Below, one piece after another: positions 11,401 through 21,360 of a stretch of 64,000 bases of DNA. Below the pieces are notes generated by a model. The model did no database searches, was not told where the DNA came from, and saw only the letters and a list, made by a program, of their open reading frames with translations. This stretch comes from Cyclaneusma minus (taxonomy: Eukaryota > Ascomycota > Leotiomycetes > Marthamycetales > Marthamycetaceae), in the NCBI GenBank assembly GCA_037179335.1, contig JAKZHN010000003.1, forward strand, positions 682,001-746,000, given 5' to 3'. Position 1 is the first letter of the stretch. Every line of letters starts with the position of its first letter. The position numbers were made by a program, and so were the translations under genes.

Positions 11401-12148
11401 TCCTTGTAGGGGAGAGCCGTTTTGGTGTTGGCAGCGATTTCTTCGCTGAGGGGATCTTCCCTGGGGTTGATACCCTGCTCGGTGGGACGATTGGTGTGGA
11501 AACCCTGCTTGGTAAGAGGATTGGTGTTGATACTTTGCTTTTTGGGACGGATGGTGTTGGCACCTTGCTCGGTGGCTCGGTTGGTAATGGTACCCTGCCA
11601 GGTGGGACGAGCGGCGTTGACCTATTCGGTGGGAGAATTGGTGTTGACCTGATCGGTGGGAGGATTGAGGATGGTGTCCTGCTAGGTGGGAGGATTGAGG
11701 GTCGTTCTCGCTTGATTGACGGGGTAGCTGAGAAGGAGGCGGGCTTCGGAGTCAAAGCTGGTTTTGGAGCCGAGGGTGGTCTTGACGCAAAAGAAGAAGA
11801 GCGTTGTGGTTCCGGCTTGATCGGTGGTGGGATTGCAGCAAAAGAAGCACGCGGTGGTGGTCTAATGGCGGGTTCATCATCGTCGGAGTCTGCAATCACG
11901 AGGGGACGCTGGGCAACAGGGGCACGTCTAGGCGGACATGGTCTTTTCGCGTTGCCAGCATCTGGTGAATCGGAGTCGTCCAAGAGGTCGACCACCTCCA
12001 CTGGCCTCTTCTTGGGGGATCCATTTGCAGCAGCGGGTGGGGATTTGATCTCGTGGGCGGTATCGAAGGATTCCTCGGATTCTAGGTCCGAGTCTAGGAC
12101 AATCGACTGTTCGATGGCACTGCCGTCCCGGTAGATGGTGGGCGCCAT
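8477..12148 (-). CDS. KMT6: KMT6 / EZH2-type histone H3K27 methyltransferase
   Basis: This is the catalytic subunit of Polycomb repressive complex 2, which trimethylates H3 lysine 27 to silence facultative heterochromatin, including many secondary-metabolite clusters. It is a single exon; from the chosen start it encodes about 1223 residues. The N-terminal third is Pro/Ser-rich and disordered, with tandem repeats of the type PPSRVSTP (about residues 150-230) and an incomplete Zn2Cys6-like motif (about 291-310). A Cys-rich CXC region follows at about 840-920 (CLCAKDNVLCDIYCPCPSTC, then GCDCAGRGKLC). The SET domain follows at about 930-1050, with GAGYGLF, RFINHSDNPN and ELWLNYG. The tail is a basic/acidic extension ending RPFKYTR. 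The reading frame stays open 20 codons upstream (to 12208), but the start MAPTIYRDGS at 12148 looks more natural. The long C-terminal tail after SET is unusual compared with animal EZH2, where SET ends the protein. Confidence 0.93.
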   Translation of the reverse strand: MAPTIYRDGSAIEQSIVLDSDLESEESFDTAHEIKSPPAAANGSPKKRPVEVVDLLDDSDSPDAGNAKRPCPPRRAPVAQRPLVIADSDDDEPAIRPPPRASFAAIPPPIKPEPQRSSSFASRPPSAPKPALTPKPASFSATPSIKRERPSILPPSRTPSSILPPIRSTPILPPNRSTPLVPPGRVPLPTEPPSKVPTPSVPKSKVSTPILLPSRVSTPIVPPSRVSTPGKIPSAKKSLPTPKRLSPTRNSPKKVISVSSTPKTSTPRGSPPRVENRLFPPPAPLLQERACENCRKRSFACDRKNPCGNCTDSGRNYVSLTYATNSPRKSLAVSLRRLDQSLSKESNSSKVSSRQESEESIPDGPLKTAIGNTLDDFKQIISNDHANKTRDALRQAREGARKARLEADTSFLDDVSPWAGTSSAAQTGDTIWTFESYLGKNYRHSKMDVPVTKVRSEQKPPPTYRHYIPILRNLITEDTKYMEYQPYLGDQDGLPPDQREKLQTILDELANQHDGETHEMNQTKRKQYANMFFVYVHAMASKVGCSKAAMMHYLLEANENSSKDLSSKQKQNINNSFSQPEDDDMERAKALCRAFEKKFHVSLAEVLPETHTSDPGSSNRATSPESRKGKTPASSQNPDIEMPEKALSTYFQLKCAICGVHQCPTHATVDESVFCVIETPYNLVVQRNAMKSPGMEVDSADIEPCSLHCWFSFRWERPNQPLWAPFRDSETTQLRALYKDWGGRKDTCCWISGFMPGRTCYEIEAEIRRLGLASPPNPQPSKREHFRKLDWCDLKPKRIFNFMDWENHTKTHMLTERSNPEPCAHPGFCSPENNCLCAKDNVLCDIYCPCPSTCWMKFTGCDCAGRGKLCTANENCPCQALNRECTSGLCGPCGANERADRANKYDEALHSHGCQNVAIQRGFMPHLTIGTSTRRGAGYGLFTMQDLKKGEFIGEYIGELISNEEADRRGQIYDWIHMSYLFTLNKDLVIDAGRMGNFTRFINHSDNPNVLARTMLVNGAMRLGYWVNKDVKEVRKGEELWLNYGDTFTERAPLLDDDGVVRRPGNGAGRRGGKRSGAGRKKSAIKVAGASANALARTREESGSNPNSPTKRKKGRPVGSRMINGVLFTPKALGLQRNSFRSPNKDGGASGSRSRSRLENGESGRSGGMEAEEEVGEVDERMQDVFDLADDEDEDEYEDDGEDEDGMRRYKKRNVARPFKYTR

Positions 12149-13064
12149 TCCAGCAGCTACTGTCACGAGTTCTTGGTATGCAGAAACTACTGGGACGTAT
12201 GGTACCACCAGACCGTGGAACTAGATGACGGTTCTGTGTGGTGGGGAGGCGATGAGGTCGTAGAAGCATGTCAAAGGGCTTGAAACGGACTGAAGTGAGA
12301 AGGTGTGAAGCCGGCGACTTCACGAATTGCAGAATGCAGACTGCAGTATTTACCGGGACAGAAGCGGATAGAACCCCCTCCCTTGGGGCACCAAAGAAAG
12401 AGAGAAGGATTTCCTGGCACTTCTCCCGTTCACGGACGTGGGGAAGTAAGCTGCATCAACGACTTGGGGAGAAGATTGATCGCTGCACGTCGGGTAGGTC
12501 ACGTGGACGTGAAGCAATCAAGAGGTGAAGTGAAGCGTGTGCCGACGCGGGATCGGTCGCGGAGGAGTTCAGAGTGGTGAAAGAAGGGAGAGTGGCGACA
12601 GTGAAGAGATACGACTTCCCGGCGTGGAGTTCTGCACCGGATCCGACTGCACCTTGCAAAACCGCACCCAATTCTCGTGGTTGCTTGCTTGTGCCGCAGC
12701 GACGACGTCGGCGTCAAAATATTGACCTACCAGCGGAATCGCGTCCACCAATCAGAGGCGTCAATTCGTGGCAGCCTGAAACATGCGGCACACGGCCAGG
12801 CAGAAAGAAGCTTGGACACACGTGACGCCAAAAAAGGGCAGCCTTGGCGGGGCACGAGTGGTGACATCATGGCTGCACCGTTTTGGGTACCGCAGAATGG
12901 CCAATGTTGGTAGGGCAACAGGTGTAGCTGTACTCAGACACAATGTGACGGCTTTGGGCGAGTTGATAGAAGCTGAATTGAGGATTGAGAGATTCAATGG
13001 GACTGGAGATTCAGAATCCGAGAACGATAATATGTGGAGATACTACATGTACTAACTAGCTAGC
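12149..13064. other. upstream region of KMT6
   Basis: No convincing gene. Several short open frames overlap on both strands without domain signal. It presumably holds the KMT6 promoter and 5' leader. CACGTG-type and CACGTGAC motifs occur near 12500-12510 and 12818-12826. Confidence 0.4.
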
Positions 13065-13126
13065 ACCAGACACAGATCAGAGGCACACACAGATCAGACA
13101 TAGGCACACACAGATCAGAGGCAGGC
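13065..13126. repeat. short tandem repeat, ~17-bp unit
   Basis: Three to four imperfect copies of a unit close to GGCACACACAGATCAGA are seen in a row. Such arrays are common in fungal intergenic DNA. No function is inferred. Confidence 0.7.
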
Positions 13127-14239
13127 ACCGGGGACCGTGTGGGGGAAGGCATGATCCCAGAGGGATTGAAGGGGCCATGCTGCATGTGCTCAGTGCTCAC
13201 ATGCCTCGCGGTGACAATTCAATTCTTGTACGCTCGCCCTGGATCCTCCGAATAAATATCTCCAATAATTCGACACTTTCCCAGGAATCAAGAATATTCC
13301 TAGTAATTTAAGTTATTAAGATACCAAATCTCTAGAAATATTTTAAATAACTATAAGGGTTTTAAATTGTAAAGTATTCCTCGTCCTCGAAAATACTCCT
13401 CGGTCGTAGCCTGAGCGTACAAGAAGTGTCACCACGAGCATGCGCCTAGAGAGCTCTGGACTGCGGCCCGAGTTGTAACTTGTCCCAAGACCGCACGGAA
13501 CTCTGTGCCACGTTTATATCCTGCCGGTTTATATCCCCGGACATCCAGTTTTATATCGTGAAATTGATTGTATAAAATAGCCAGTTGACTGTGCTAAAGT
13601 GATGAGTGAATTGGGTGAATTCGGAATCGATATCACATCCGTCCTCTCCACATAAGCTCTAACCTCTCACCAGACCTCTGGGACGGTCCTGAAAAAGCGG
13701 ATTGATGCACGGCGAGGAAAGAGAGGGTCCCGTCTCCCGTTGCTGATCGCCAGCTGGTCCACCGTCCAGACTTCCCGGGCCCCCCCAAAGCTTCACCTGG
13801 GTCACTGGGCCTCGGTGCGCTGTATCCGGCCAGCCGTCGAAGATCCCGCAGCGGGCGATGATGGCATTTTCTGACGTGGTGTTCGGATACCGTGAAAGAA
13901 GTCGAGGCCGAGATCTCCTTTGAGCCTTCCAAGCCGGCGACAGATTCAGGGGCGCGGATGGCGAGGGGCACCGCATGCGGCTAGCAGCCTACGTCACTGG
14001 CGCCTGCCACGCCTGTTGCTGCGCTGCGAGCTGCAGCTTTCTTTGCTGTCGGGCTGCGATCCGCATCATCACCTCTCGACCATCATCTTACAAGAACACA
14101 AACGCTCCCCGTCCAGAACGCCACCACTGCAATTTACTCCAATAGCGTGCTGCGTGCCTCACTAAGCCCATTCCATTGCTACACTAGCCCGACCTGCAGC
14201 ACTCGAGCCTATTGCCAGTCGAACAAGCTCCCAAACAAG
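13127..14239. other. intergenic region upstream of PIL1
   Basis: No gene recognised. A short AT-rich patch at about 13250-13390 resembles a small RIP-like scar. TATA-like strings (TTTATATC, TATAAAATAG) occur at 13515-13580. Small open frames at 13633-13976 have no recognisable domain. Confidence 0.4.
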
Positions 14240-14450
14240 CTCTTGTTGTTCCCTGCGACCCTCCGATCGACCTCTGACCACCTCCCTTTCCCGCCTCACC
14301 TTGCTGCTCCCCTCATAAACAGCTCCCTCACTCCCGCGCGATCCACCTCAGCTCTCCCTCGATTATTCCGTCGCATCCCTCGTTGCGACCGCCCAGCTAA
14401 ATATCTTCACTGAAATCACACCACACGTCTTCTCCACCACATCCGCAATC
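14240..14450 (+). promoter_or_regulatory. pyrimidine-rich leader/promoter of PIL1
   Basis: A CT-rich tract (for example CTCCCTTTCCCGCCTCACC around 14282-14300) runs to within about 50 bases of the PIL1 start. It continues with CA-rich sequence just before the ATG (CATCCGCAATC). Such pyrimidine-rich leaders are typical of highly expressed genes in filamentous fungi. The transcription start cannot be fixed from sequence. Confidence 0.4.
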
Positions 14451-16002
14451 ATGCATCGCACATACTCCATGCGCCAGAGCAGGGCTCCCACTGTACGTTG
14501 TCCCAGACCTCCGAGAATGCCGTGAATCTGCCTCGCTGACTTTGTGACTCGCAACAGGCTTCCCAGCTCGAGACTCCTCCCCCACCATCGTCTTCCACCA
14601 AGTCCGGTCGTTTGTTTGGCAAGACTTCCCTCGGGTGAGTGGTCAATCCTCTCTTGTACACACCAGCCTGCCTCCAGCTCCACGGTCATGCCTTCCTCTG
14701 CCACCGCCACGACAATGAGCCCAGTCGTCTCTCACGCGATTCTTTGCGCTGGGCATCATCATGACCAGCGACGCTGCCGAGTTTAGTGAGGGGTATTTGG
14801 GCGCTGTTCTGGCTGGAGCTCCAGACCGAGCTAGTGGCCCGGTACTGGCAGCATGAGAACCGTGAACGCTGGAGATGTCGCATGCACTGAGCATCGGTTC
14901 CTTGACCTTTCTGAACACCTTGCTAATTTCTCATCTACAGACATGCTCTGAGACGCAATGCCGCGGGTGCCTTTGGCCCCGATCTGGCCAAGAAGCTCGC
15001 CCAGCTGGTCAAGATGGAGAAGAACGTCATGCGCAGCATGGAGCTCGTCGGCCGTGAGCGTATGGAAGTCGCTGTACGTATATCTGCTGTGCTCCACCGG
15101 ATGCGACAACCCATGCGACATATTACTAACCCTGGCAATAGCAACAACTCTCCATCTGGGGTGAAGGCTGCGACGACGATGTTTCCGATGTTACCGACAA
15201 GCTCGGTGTTCTCCTCTACGAGATCGGTGAGCTCGAGGACCAGTACGTCGACCGCTACGACCAGTACCGTGTGACCATCAAGAGCATCCGCAACATTGAG
15301 GCCTCCGTCCAGCCCAGTCGTGACCGTAAGTGATGAATCATTGATTTTGCGCGCTTTTGTCTCACCCTACTGACAACAAAATCAGGCAAGCAGAAGATCA
15401 CCGACCAGATCGCTCAGCTCAAGTACAAGGAGCCCAACTCCCCCAAGATCGTTGTCCTTGAGCAGGAGCTTGTTCGTGCCGAGGCCGAGTCTCTAGTCGC
15501 CGAGGCCCAACTCTCCAACATCACCCGTGAGAAGCTCAAGGCTGCTTACACCTACCAATTCGATGCCCTCCGTGAGCACTGCGAGAAGCTCGCCATCATC
15601 GCCGGATACGGCAAGCACCTTTTGGAGCTTGTCGACGACACCCCAGTCACCCCTGGTGAGACCCGTGCCGCCTACGACGGCTACGAGGCATCCAAGGCCA
15701 TCATCCAAGACTGCGAAGACGCCCTTACCAACTGGGTCAGTAGCCAGGCCGCCGTCAGCGCCAAGCTCTCCACCCGTGCCCGCACTCTCAGCCAACGCCG
15801 CCGCAACCGCAATGCTGAGGGTGGCCACGACCTGAGCGGCCAAGACGCACCCCTCAAGGGCTCTCACGAGTCCGGCCTCTGGGTCCCCGCCAGCGGACAC
15901 CAGGGCGATGAGTACGAAGACGAGGAGGAGGACGACGAAGTCGCCGAATCCGACGTAAACGGCGAGGACCGCGGTCGCACCCAGCCTGCGGTCGAGGCCT
16001 AA
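14451..16002 (+). CDS. PIL1: eisosome core component PIL1/LSP1 (BAR-domain)
   Basis: Pil1 polymerises under the plasma membrane to form eisosomes, the furrows that organise membrane domains and respond to sphingolipid and TORC2 signalling. Five exons give 350 residues: 14451-14492, 14558-14634, 14941-15073, 15142-15325 and 15386-16002. All introns are GT-AG and the phases fit. The start MHRTYSMRQSRAPT and the next segment (SGRLFGKTSLG) are the conserved Pil1 N-terminus. The BAR domain follows (FGPDLAKKLAQLVKMEKNVM, WGEGCDDDVSDVTDKLGVLL, QPSRDRKQKITDQIAQLKYK, VVLEQELVRAEAESLVAEAQ). The C-terminus is a variable acidic tail (DEYEDEEEDDEVAE). The 306-base second intron is long for this gene family. 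Flanked downstream by a convergent hypothetical gene. Confidence 0.96.
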
Positions 16003-16496
16003 GCGCCTTTGACAGACAGAAAGTCCCGACGACGGCTGCCTAGCATTGAACATGACCTTTGGAAGACCAAAACTAAGATATCCCGGTTTACTTTTGCTAA
16101 TGCGCGTTTCCTATGTTTTTAAGGGGACAGGATTGCTAAGCGGAGGTAATACTATGGCTCTTAATGATGGATGGGGGGAATGGAGGAGTTGGGACTGGAA
16201 CAGGCGGCCGGAAGTGGGGAATTCAATCGGTGTTCGTTTCTTCTCTTTTGTGTTGTGCTTAGTCGTACCTGTATGGCTCCCTCCAGGTATTGCGAAAACA
16301 TGATTCTTTTGCACAGTTTTTGTATGATGACTTGCGTTGTGTGATATGCCCCATGATGAAACGTGCTCCTTGAGCAGATTTTGGCTGGTACAGGTATCCT
16401 TTGATATAAACATGTGAAGCCCAATTCAAGATGGAAGAGCGCATAAAGTACAGCGGAGCAGCATGGCGGGATTGATTCGCGCTGACGCGCTCTCTT
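16003..16496. other. 3' region between convergent genes
   Basis: No gene seen. The stretch presumably holds the PIL1 3' UTR and the 3' UTR of the minus-strand gene that ends at 16497. Confidence 0.4.
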
Positions 16497-17021
16497 CTAC
16501 CAGACATTTTCACGGATCTTGAGCTCCTCCAGGGCCTTGGAGTCGATTTCTCTACGTCCGACTTGGAAGAAACTCATTCCTTCCCGTGCCTCCCCATTCC
16601 ACCCCATCCACAACATTGCCAGAAGACCCTTTTCCCACCGCTTTAGCAAGGCAGATAGATCCTCGCCATGCCTTTGCGCGCCTGCTCTCCCTACAACCGC
16701 TAGCTTTGATTCCTTCACTCTCTTAACCCTCTTAATTATGCCCCTAGATTCCATCTCGGCGATCCATCTCTCTCTTGTTGTGTCAGTCTCGGCGCATCGC
16801 TCTTCCGCCGCTGCCCTTCCCTCTTCTAACACAGGTGATGTCCTTGCGGAACAGATGGACCTTGCGATGTCCAGAGTTGGGCGAAGCGGAGTGAGAGAAA
16901 TGTGCTCGGTATGCATCTCACCGCCGTACCGCACCGCGCCTTGGGTTCGAGTCTGCGTCCATCTCACTGGGTGGGATAGAGCAGCAAAGCTTTTCCATGC
17001 GCGTACTGAGAAGCAGACCAT
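16497..17021 (-). CDS. hypothetical protein, possibly mitochondrial
   Basis: A single open frame of 174 residues without introns. The N-terminus (MVCFSVRAWKSFAALSHPVRW) is basic with few acidic residues and resembles a mitochondrial presequence. The middle and end are charged and helical in character (ERWIAEMESRGIIKRVKRVK, LLKRWEKGLLAMLWMGWNGE, DSKALEELKIRENVW). The composition looks like real coding sequence and the gene would be convergent with PIL1. It lies only 86 bases from the end of the next minus-strand gene. I recognise no family. A chance open frame remains possible. Confidence 0.5.
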   Translation of the reverse strand: MVCFSVRAWKSFAALSHPVRWTQTRTQGAVRYGGEMHTEHISLTPLRPTLDIARSICSARTSPVLEEGRAAAEERCAETDTTRERWIAEMESRGIIKRVKRVKESKLAVVGRAGAQRHGEDLSALLKRWEKGLLAMLWMGWNGEAREGMSFFQVGRREIDSKALEELKIRENVW

Positions 17022-17107
17022 GCTGCCTCGGCAAGCACTTCTGCATCACCTCACTACCGCCAGGCTTCAAGCTTCCGTTCTCTCCAATCTTCTGTTTTTT
17101 TCATTTC

Positions 17108-17668
17108 TCAAGCATAATCACCCAGCACCTCCGCCACCCCACTCACCTCCATCCCCTCTTCCTTTTCTACCTTAACTTGCACTGTCCTCTCCACACCCAG
17201 TTTTGCTAAAGGATTCCGAGTCCTGTGCTGGCAGGCAAATTCTTCAAGCTCGATTTTGGTGATGTGTTTTCCGGGGACTACTACCAGGCCTAGGTAGCGG
17301 GAGGTCATGTTTTGTGTTACTTTTTGTGGAGGCGTGGTGGAGGATGTGGGTGGTGTGATGGATGAAATGGACGAAAGAGAGGGTGGAGAAGGGAGGCGGT
17401 ATTCGTGGGTTTGGGCGAGGATTGTGTTGGTTTCCTTCGAGTTGGGAAATACATGATTTAGTAAGATGCTTGAGTGAGGAGAAATGGGGAAGGGATAAAT
17501 TGGGGTCGATAGAAGAGGGGAAGGAAATACATTGTCGGTGCATTTGAATTCACCAACGAACATGCGGCCGTCGGTGGTGTGGATGCGGAGGGTGCGGTTT
17601 AGGAGGGAGGTGAGGTAGTGGGATGCTTCTGATTCGAGGGTTGGAGCGGGGGGAGGGGTGGTGGCCAT
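17108..17668 (-). CDS. LSM-domain NatC auxiliary subunit (NAA38/Mak31-like)
   Basis: Two exons, 17668-17531 and 17434-17108, give about 154 residues. The chain starts MATTPPPAPTLESEASHYLT. The Sm1 half of an LSM fold follows (LLNRTLRIHTTDGRMFVGEF, KCTDNETNTILAQTHEYRLP after splicing). A Sm2 half follows with RYLGLVVVPGKHITKIELEE. This layout, including the long insert between the halves, fits Naa38/LSMD1, which with Naa30 and Naa35 forms the ribosome-associated NatC N-acetyltransferase. The 96-base intron is a multiple of three with no in-frame stop, so retention would only insert 32 residues. The frame is also open far upstream (to 17977), but the conserved part begins at the chosen Met. Divergent from the DUF423 gene. 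Confidence 0.8.
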   Translation of the reverse strand: MATTPPPAPTLESEASHYLTSLLNRTLRIHTTDGRMFVGEFKCTDNVFPSPLLSTPIYPFPISPHSSILLNHVFPNSKETNTILAQTHEYRLPSPPSLSSISSITPPTSSTTPPQKVTQNMTSRYLGLVVVPGKHITKIELEEFACQHRTRNPLAKLGVERTVQVKVEKEEGMEVSGVAEVLGDYA

Positions 17669-18007
17669 TTTGATGCTGGAGGCTTTGTTGGGAGATGGTG
17701 GAGAGGTCGGATTGGTGCCGCGGTCGGGGGAATGAATCGGTTTTGCAGCTGAAGACCTGGAATGGTGGTGATGTTTGGCGGGATGTTGGGAGTGGTGAAG
17801 TTGGAGTGAGGAGAGGATGGAAAATGTTGGTGGAGCAAGGGGAGGGGTCACTTGGTCCGGCTTATCGATAAGGAAATACGAAGCTATCCGCCAGAACATC
17901 CGAGCTCCAAGCTCAAACATCATCCCACCAACCTCAAGCTCAGAGCTCTCCAAGCTCCCAAAGCTCCTCCTCTTCACACAACAACTCCATCTCCAAACCT
18001 ACCCGCC
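17669..18007. promoter_or_regulatory. bidirectional promoter, NAA38-like / DUF423
   Basis: The 339 bases between two divergent start codons must hold both promoters. It contains an A/C-rich leader before 18008 (CACAACAACTCCATCTCC). No clear TATA box is assigned. Confidence 0.5.
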
Positions 18008-18497
18008 ATGCCTCTCCCCTTCTGGACAATCGGCTGCCTCTCCGGCGCTGCCTCCGTCACCCTCGGCGCCTTCGGAGCCCACGGCCTCAAGCGTCACATT
18101 TCCGACCCTGCCAAAATCGCCAGCTGGAACACTGCTGCTCATTACCAGGTAAGTTTCTCCAATTGCCCCTTTAATTCACCCTCCAAACCTCCTCCCCCTC
18201 AATTCTCTCTTCCTCGTCCATTCACTTCATCAAACCTACAGTGCTAATGTCTCGGTCATTCGATAGCTCATCCACTCCGGCGTCCTCCTCCTTACCACCG
18301 CCATAGCACCCAACAACAAAGTCGCAGCAGGCCTGTTCTTAGCTGGTATGGCAGGCTTTAGCGGTTCGATTTATCTGCTTGTGCTGGATCCACAGAGATT
18401 TAAGGTGCTAGGACCGGTTACGCCGATTGGAGGCTTGTGCTTGATTGGGGGATGGGTTGCGTTGGCATTTGGCAAGAGGGGGGGTTTTCCGAGATAG
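18008..18497 (+). CDS. DUF423 (YgdD/TMEM256-like) membrane protein
   Basis: Two exons, 18008-18148 and 18267-18497, give 123 residues. The start MPLPFWTIGCLSGAASVTLG is followed by AFGAHGLKRH, the family hallmark GAFGAHGL. After splicing come an HSGVLLLTTA segment, GLFLAGMAGFSGSIYLLVLD, and the closing PVTPIGGLCLIGGWVALAF, so three to four transmembrane helices in all. Length (about 120) is normal for the family. Human TMEM256 and bacterial YgdD are relatives; the molecular role is not established. The intron is 118 bases with a proper GTAAGT donor. Confidence 0.93.
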
Positions 18498-19558
18498 GCC
18501 CTGGTAGGGGGATATCCGGTGTGGGTGTGGATGATGTGAATGTCACATATTGTTTCTGGCGTACAGGTGAATAGTGTCTTTGGGGGGACTTTTTACATGG
18601 TGCGTGACTGGAGGGAATGGGGAGTATGAGGCTGGCTGTATGATACTAAATACCTGAATGGGCCAACTTCAGGCAGCCGAGGAAGCTATCTGGCTCCAGC
18701 CTCTCGTCACTGGAAATTTGGAGCCGTCAGCGACAACCCGGTCCGATCCAGAAGCCCAGTGCTGACTAGTCACCAAGTAAGTGCCTTTGGTGCTTCAAAC
18801 ATCACTGAAGAGTCCTCAATCACCAGCCTGGCGCATCGGCTTTGGAGAGCAAGTATCCAAGAGACGATAGATCTTCAGTACATCGACGAGGGTCAAAGTA
18901 GCTGACGGGCTAACGTTTCTAGTGATAGCTCATCGGGCCTTCGAGGAGTTTAGACGGGCCAAGGTAAGGTGTTTGGGGATCTGAAAGCGAATGGAGAACG
19001 GGTGTTTGCCAGGTGCTGATGGGAATTACTTGTCTTTCGGAGCTCCCGGGGAGTCTGGAGCTAGGAGGTATGCATTTCTTGAATTTCTTATGTTGAGTCA
19101 CATCTTCTACTGACGCCATACGTCCCAAATGTTGGAGGCGGCTGCCTGCGGTGATCCCTGTACAACTTTTGTTTTTCCGTCCTATTGATTTGGTCACAAG
19201 AGTGCCTTGGCAGCATAGCCTTTATGTCTTACCGTTGAGGGGTACCTGCAACCCAGCAAACTGTGTTGCCATGACTCGTTTGTTTGCGTTATTGAAGTTC
19301 ATAGGCCAGATCATTGACTCCTCTTCTTTCTTGCTGCATGAGCTAGCTCCCTTTTGGGAGCTATTGGTCCATTGGAGCCCTATATCTTGCGCTTCAGCTC
19401 TTTTCTCCTTCAATCCTCCCATCTCTTCTCTCTGCTTCAGTCCCTTCAGCTTGCGACAGGAAGTAGCCCGGGTCCTCTTCCTTCTATCCTCTTTTCAATT
19501 CCCCGCAGATTGCATATTGCGACCCGCTACATCTGCGCAACAATATATCACCTCAACC
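18498..19558. other. intergenic; long leader of the 2EXR gene
   Basis: No gene recognised. The frame of the following gene happens to be open back to 19151, but that part is CT-rich leader-like sequence without conserved content, so it is left out of the coding region. Confidence 0.4.
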
Positions 19559-20575
19559 ATGCCTGCTCAAGCCGACAAATTTCGTCTGTTTCCGCTCCTC
19601 CCAACCGAAATCCGCCTCAAGATCTGGCGTTCAGCATTCACGCACCAACGCATCATTACTGTAGGCTGTTGGGGAGGTCGCACCTTCCAGTTTGTTTATC
19701 GCCGCCATCCACCCCAAGCCGATTCACTCTGGCCACAGGCCCTGCTTCTCGTAAACCACGAAGCCCACGACGTGTTCATATCCGCCTACGAGCCTTTTTA
19801 CGAGGTCGCCTACTTCGATGGCGACAAACGACTGAATACCTGTGAGGATTTCGTGACGAAAGATAGATCTACCACGATCACCAAATCTCGCAAACGATAT
19901 ATCAACAAATCTCAAGACACCGCTTGTGTTCCAAGCTGTGGAACGGGAGTGTACCCGCATCCATCAGAGTTATCTGTCCTCGGCGGTGTCAAATACCTGG
20001 ACATCGATCGCGGGATGCAAGAGGAACATATTACCGAGCTTCTCATTTGGAGGGTAACCCGCGACACCTATTCGCGTACCGATCCAAAGCATATTTCTCA
20101 GTTGATACCGGATATCAGGTCTCTTCAGTCCTCGCTCGAGATGGTGACATTCAGACCGCTGTATCAACCGGCGGAGCTACAGGAATTCGGGCTCATGTAC
20201 TACGGGGCCGTGGCAAGGGTGTACGAACCGCCAGAGGATTGGATGAAAAGAGAGAAGAGCCGTAGCGCCAGGTCTCTCCTCAGACGTGTTTTTGCGAAGG
20301 AAAAGCGTGTCACTGCGGCCACGTTCACCACGGTGAACCTGCCATTCCACCACAATGAAAACATGCTTTACATGTGCGAGGCACTGGCATTTGCATTAGG
20401 AATCCAAAGCTTTCTTCAAGGTTGCCGGATTTGCGTCTCGTTGTCTTTTCTTGTCGTGGGAGCGGTGTTTGTTGGTGTTTTTATAGCGCGCTTGCAACCG
20501 CTGGGCCGGCTCGGGGTGGCATGGAAGTTTGTAAATTTCCAGGATTTCCAGGGGACCAGGTTCCTTTTTGTGTGA
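19559..20575 (+). CDS. 2EXR domain protein
   Basis: An intronless frame of 338 residues from MPAQADKFRLFPLLPTEIRL. The motif FPLLPTEIRLKIWRSAF is the start of the 2EXR domain, an F-box-like fold greatly expanded in Leotiomycetes and other Pezizomycotina. The rest of the domain (ALLLVNHEAHDVFISAYEPF) follows within the first 100 residues, and YLDIDRGM further on matches the usual family layout. Roles are mostly unknown; F-box relatives act as adaptors in ubiquitin ligases. The last 60 residues include a hydrophobic stretch (ICVSLSFLVVGAVFVGVFIA), which is not typical of the family and may reflect an unmodelled intron or membrane tail. An upstream Met at 19151 is in frame but poorly supported. 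Confidence 0.8.
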   Translation: MPAQADKFRLFPLLPTEIRLKIWRSAFTHQRIITVGCWGGRTFQFVYRRHPPQADSLWPQALLLVNHEAHDVFISAYEPFYEVAYFDGDKRLNTCEDFVTKDRSTTITKSRKRYINKSQDTACVPSCGTGVYPHPSELSVLGGVKYLDIDRGMQEEHITELLIWRVTRDTYSRTDPKHISQLIPDIRSLQSSLEMVTFRPLYQPAELQEFGLMYYGAVARVYEPPEDWMKREKSRSARSLLRRVFAKEKRVTAATFTTVNLPFHHNENMLYMCEALAFALGIQSFLQGCRICVSLSFLVVGAVFVGVFIARLQPLGRLGVAWKFVNFQDFQGTRFLFV

Positions 20576-20944
20576 TTGGTCCGGAAGTTTGAAGCGTCTT
20601 TGTAAAAAGATTTGGTTTGCTTCTAGCAATCTCCACTCAGGTATTTCCAGCTGCAAATTTGAGGTTTCTGATTGTGAATTCACACGGATTGGGGTACCAA
20701 GGTGCCCCTAAGGTGCTATATCGAAAATCAGCACCGCACCGGAGTACCGCACCAATGGAAAGTGCTGTATTATTGCCGTAATACCGCGGAAATCCGATAT
20801 CAACTTGTCCCTTAACGGAACTGGGGGAGTGGGGAAAATAACAATTGGCAGGAGCAGTTGAGCACCTGGAGAGACCCCTTAAAGGTCCTTTTCCTGAGAA
20901 ATCGCCCGGGCAATTTTACCTACACGCCGGTCAACACTTAGCCT
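20576..20944. other. intergenic
   Basis: No gene seen between the 2EXR gene and the repeat block. Short strings with TACCGC/ACCGCACC recur near 20740-20800, hinting that the ACCGT-rich repeats begin here. Confidence 0.3.
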
Positions 20945-21275
20945 GACCTTTAACGGTTCTTGAGGTTTTGGACCGTTTTCGAGTTTCGAAATTCCTAAAC
21001 GGTTTTATGGTTCCATTCCAAGATTTGGACAGTTTACATGTGCCCATTATGGGAAACGGTTTTCAGCCTGCTGACCATGCAAAATCACTTTTTCGGAAAA
21101 TCTTGAAAAAACGGTTTCTCGAGGTTTAAACCCCCTGAACAGTTGACCGCGCACCAAGGCCACGCATTATAGGTACCAGGTACATGAAACCTGCTTTCAA
21201 GTCCATCTGTTTCAACCGTCGAAATCCCCACAAACCGGCCGAAACGGTCCAAAACCTCGAGAACCGTTAAAAACT
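20945..21275. repeat. inverted repeat rich in AACGGT
   Basis: The string TTTAACGGTTCTTGAGGTTT with GGACCGTTT (about 20948-20977) reappears as its reverse complement near 21243-21270 with one mismatch in 28 bases. A third partial copy (AAACGGTTTCTCGAGGTTTA) lies at about 21109-21128. Many further AACGG/CCGTT words fill the block. It may be a foldback or MITE-like element. No target-site duplication was identified. Confidence 0.6.
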
Positions 21276-21360
21276 CAAAACGGTTGGCAACGGTGCTCGG
21301 AAATTTGTCGAGCTTTTTGACCGTTCTAGGTTTGAAACCGCTCAAGGTCGGCTTTTTCCA

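Noticed and set aside
11262..12134. Gly-rich plus-strand open frame of about 290 codons
   Set aside because: It is a shadow of the Pro-rich repeats of KMT6 on the other strand.
12783..13055. Short plus-strand frame upstream of KMT6
   Set aside because: No domain, poor context and no conservation that I can recognise.
16944..16955. GGGTTCGAGTC resembling a tRNA T-loop
   Set aside because: No cloverleaf around it; it lies inside the hypothetical minus-strand gene.
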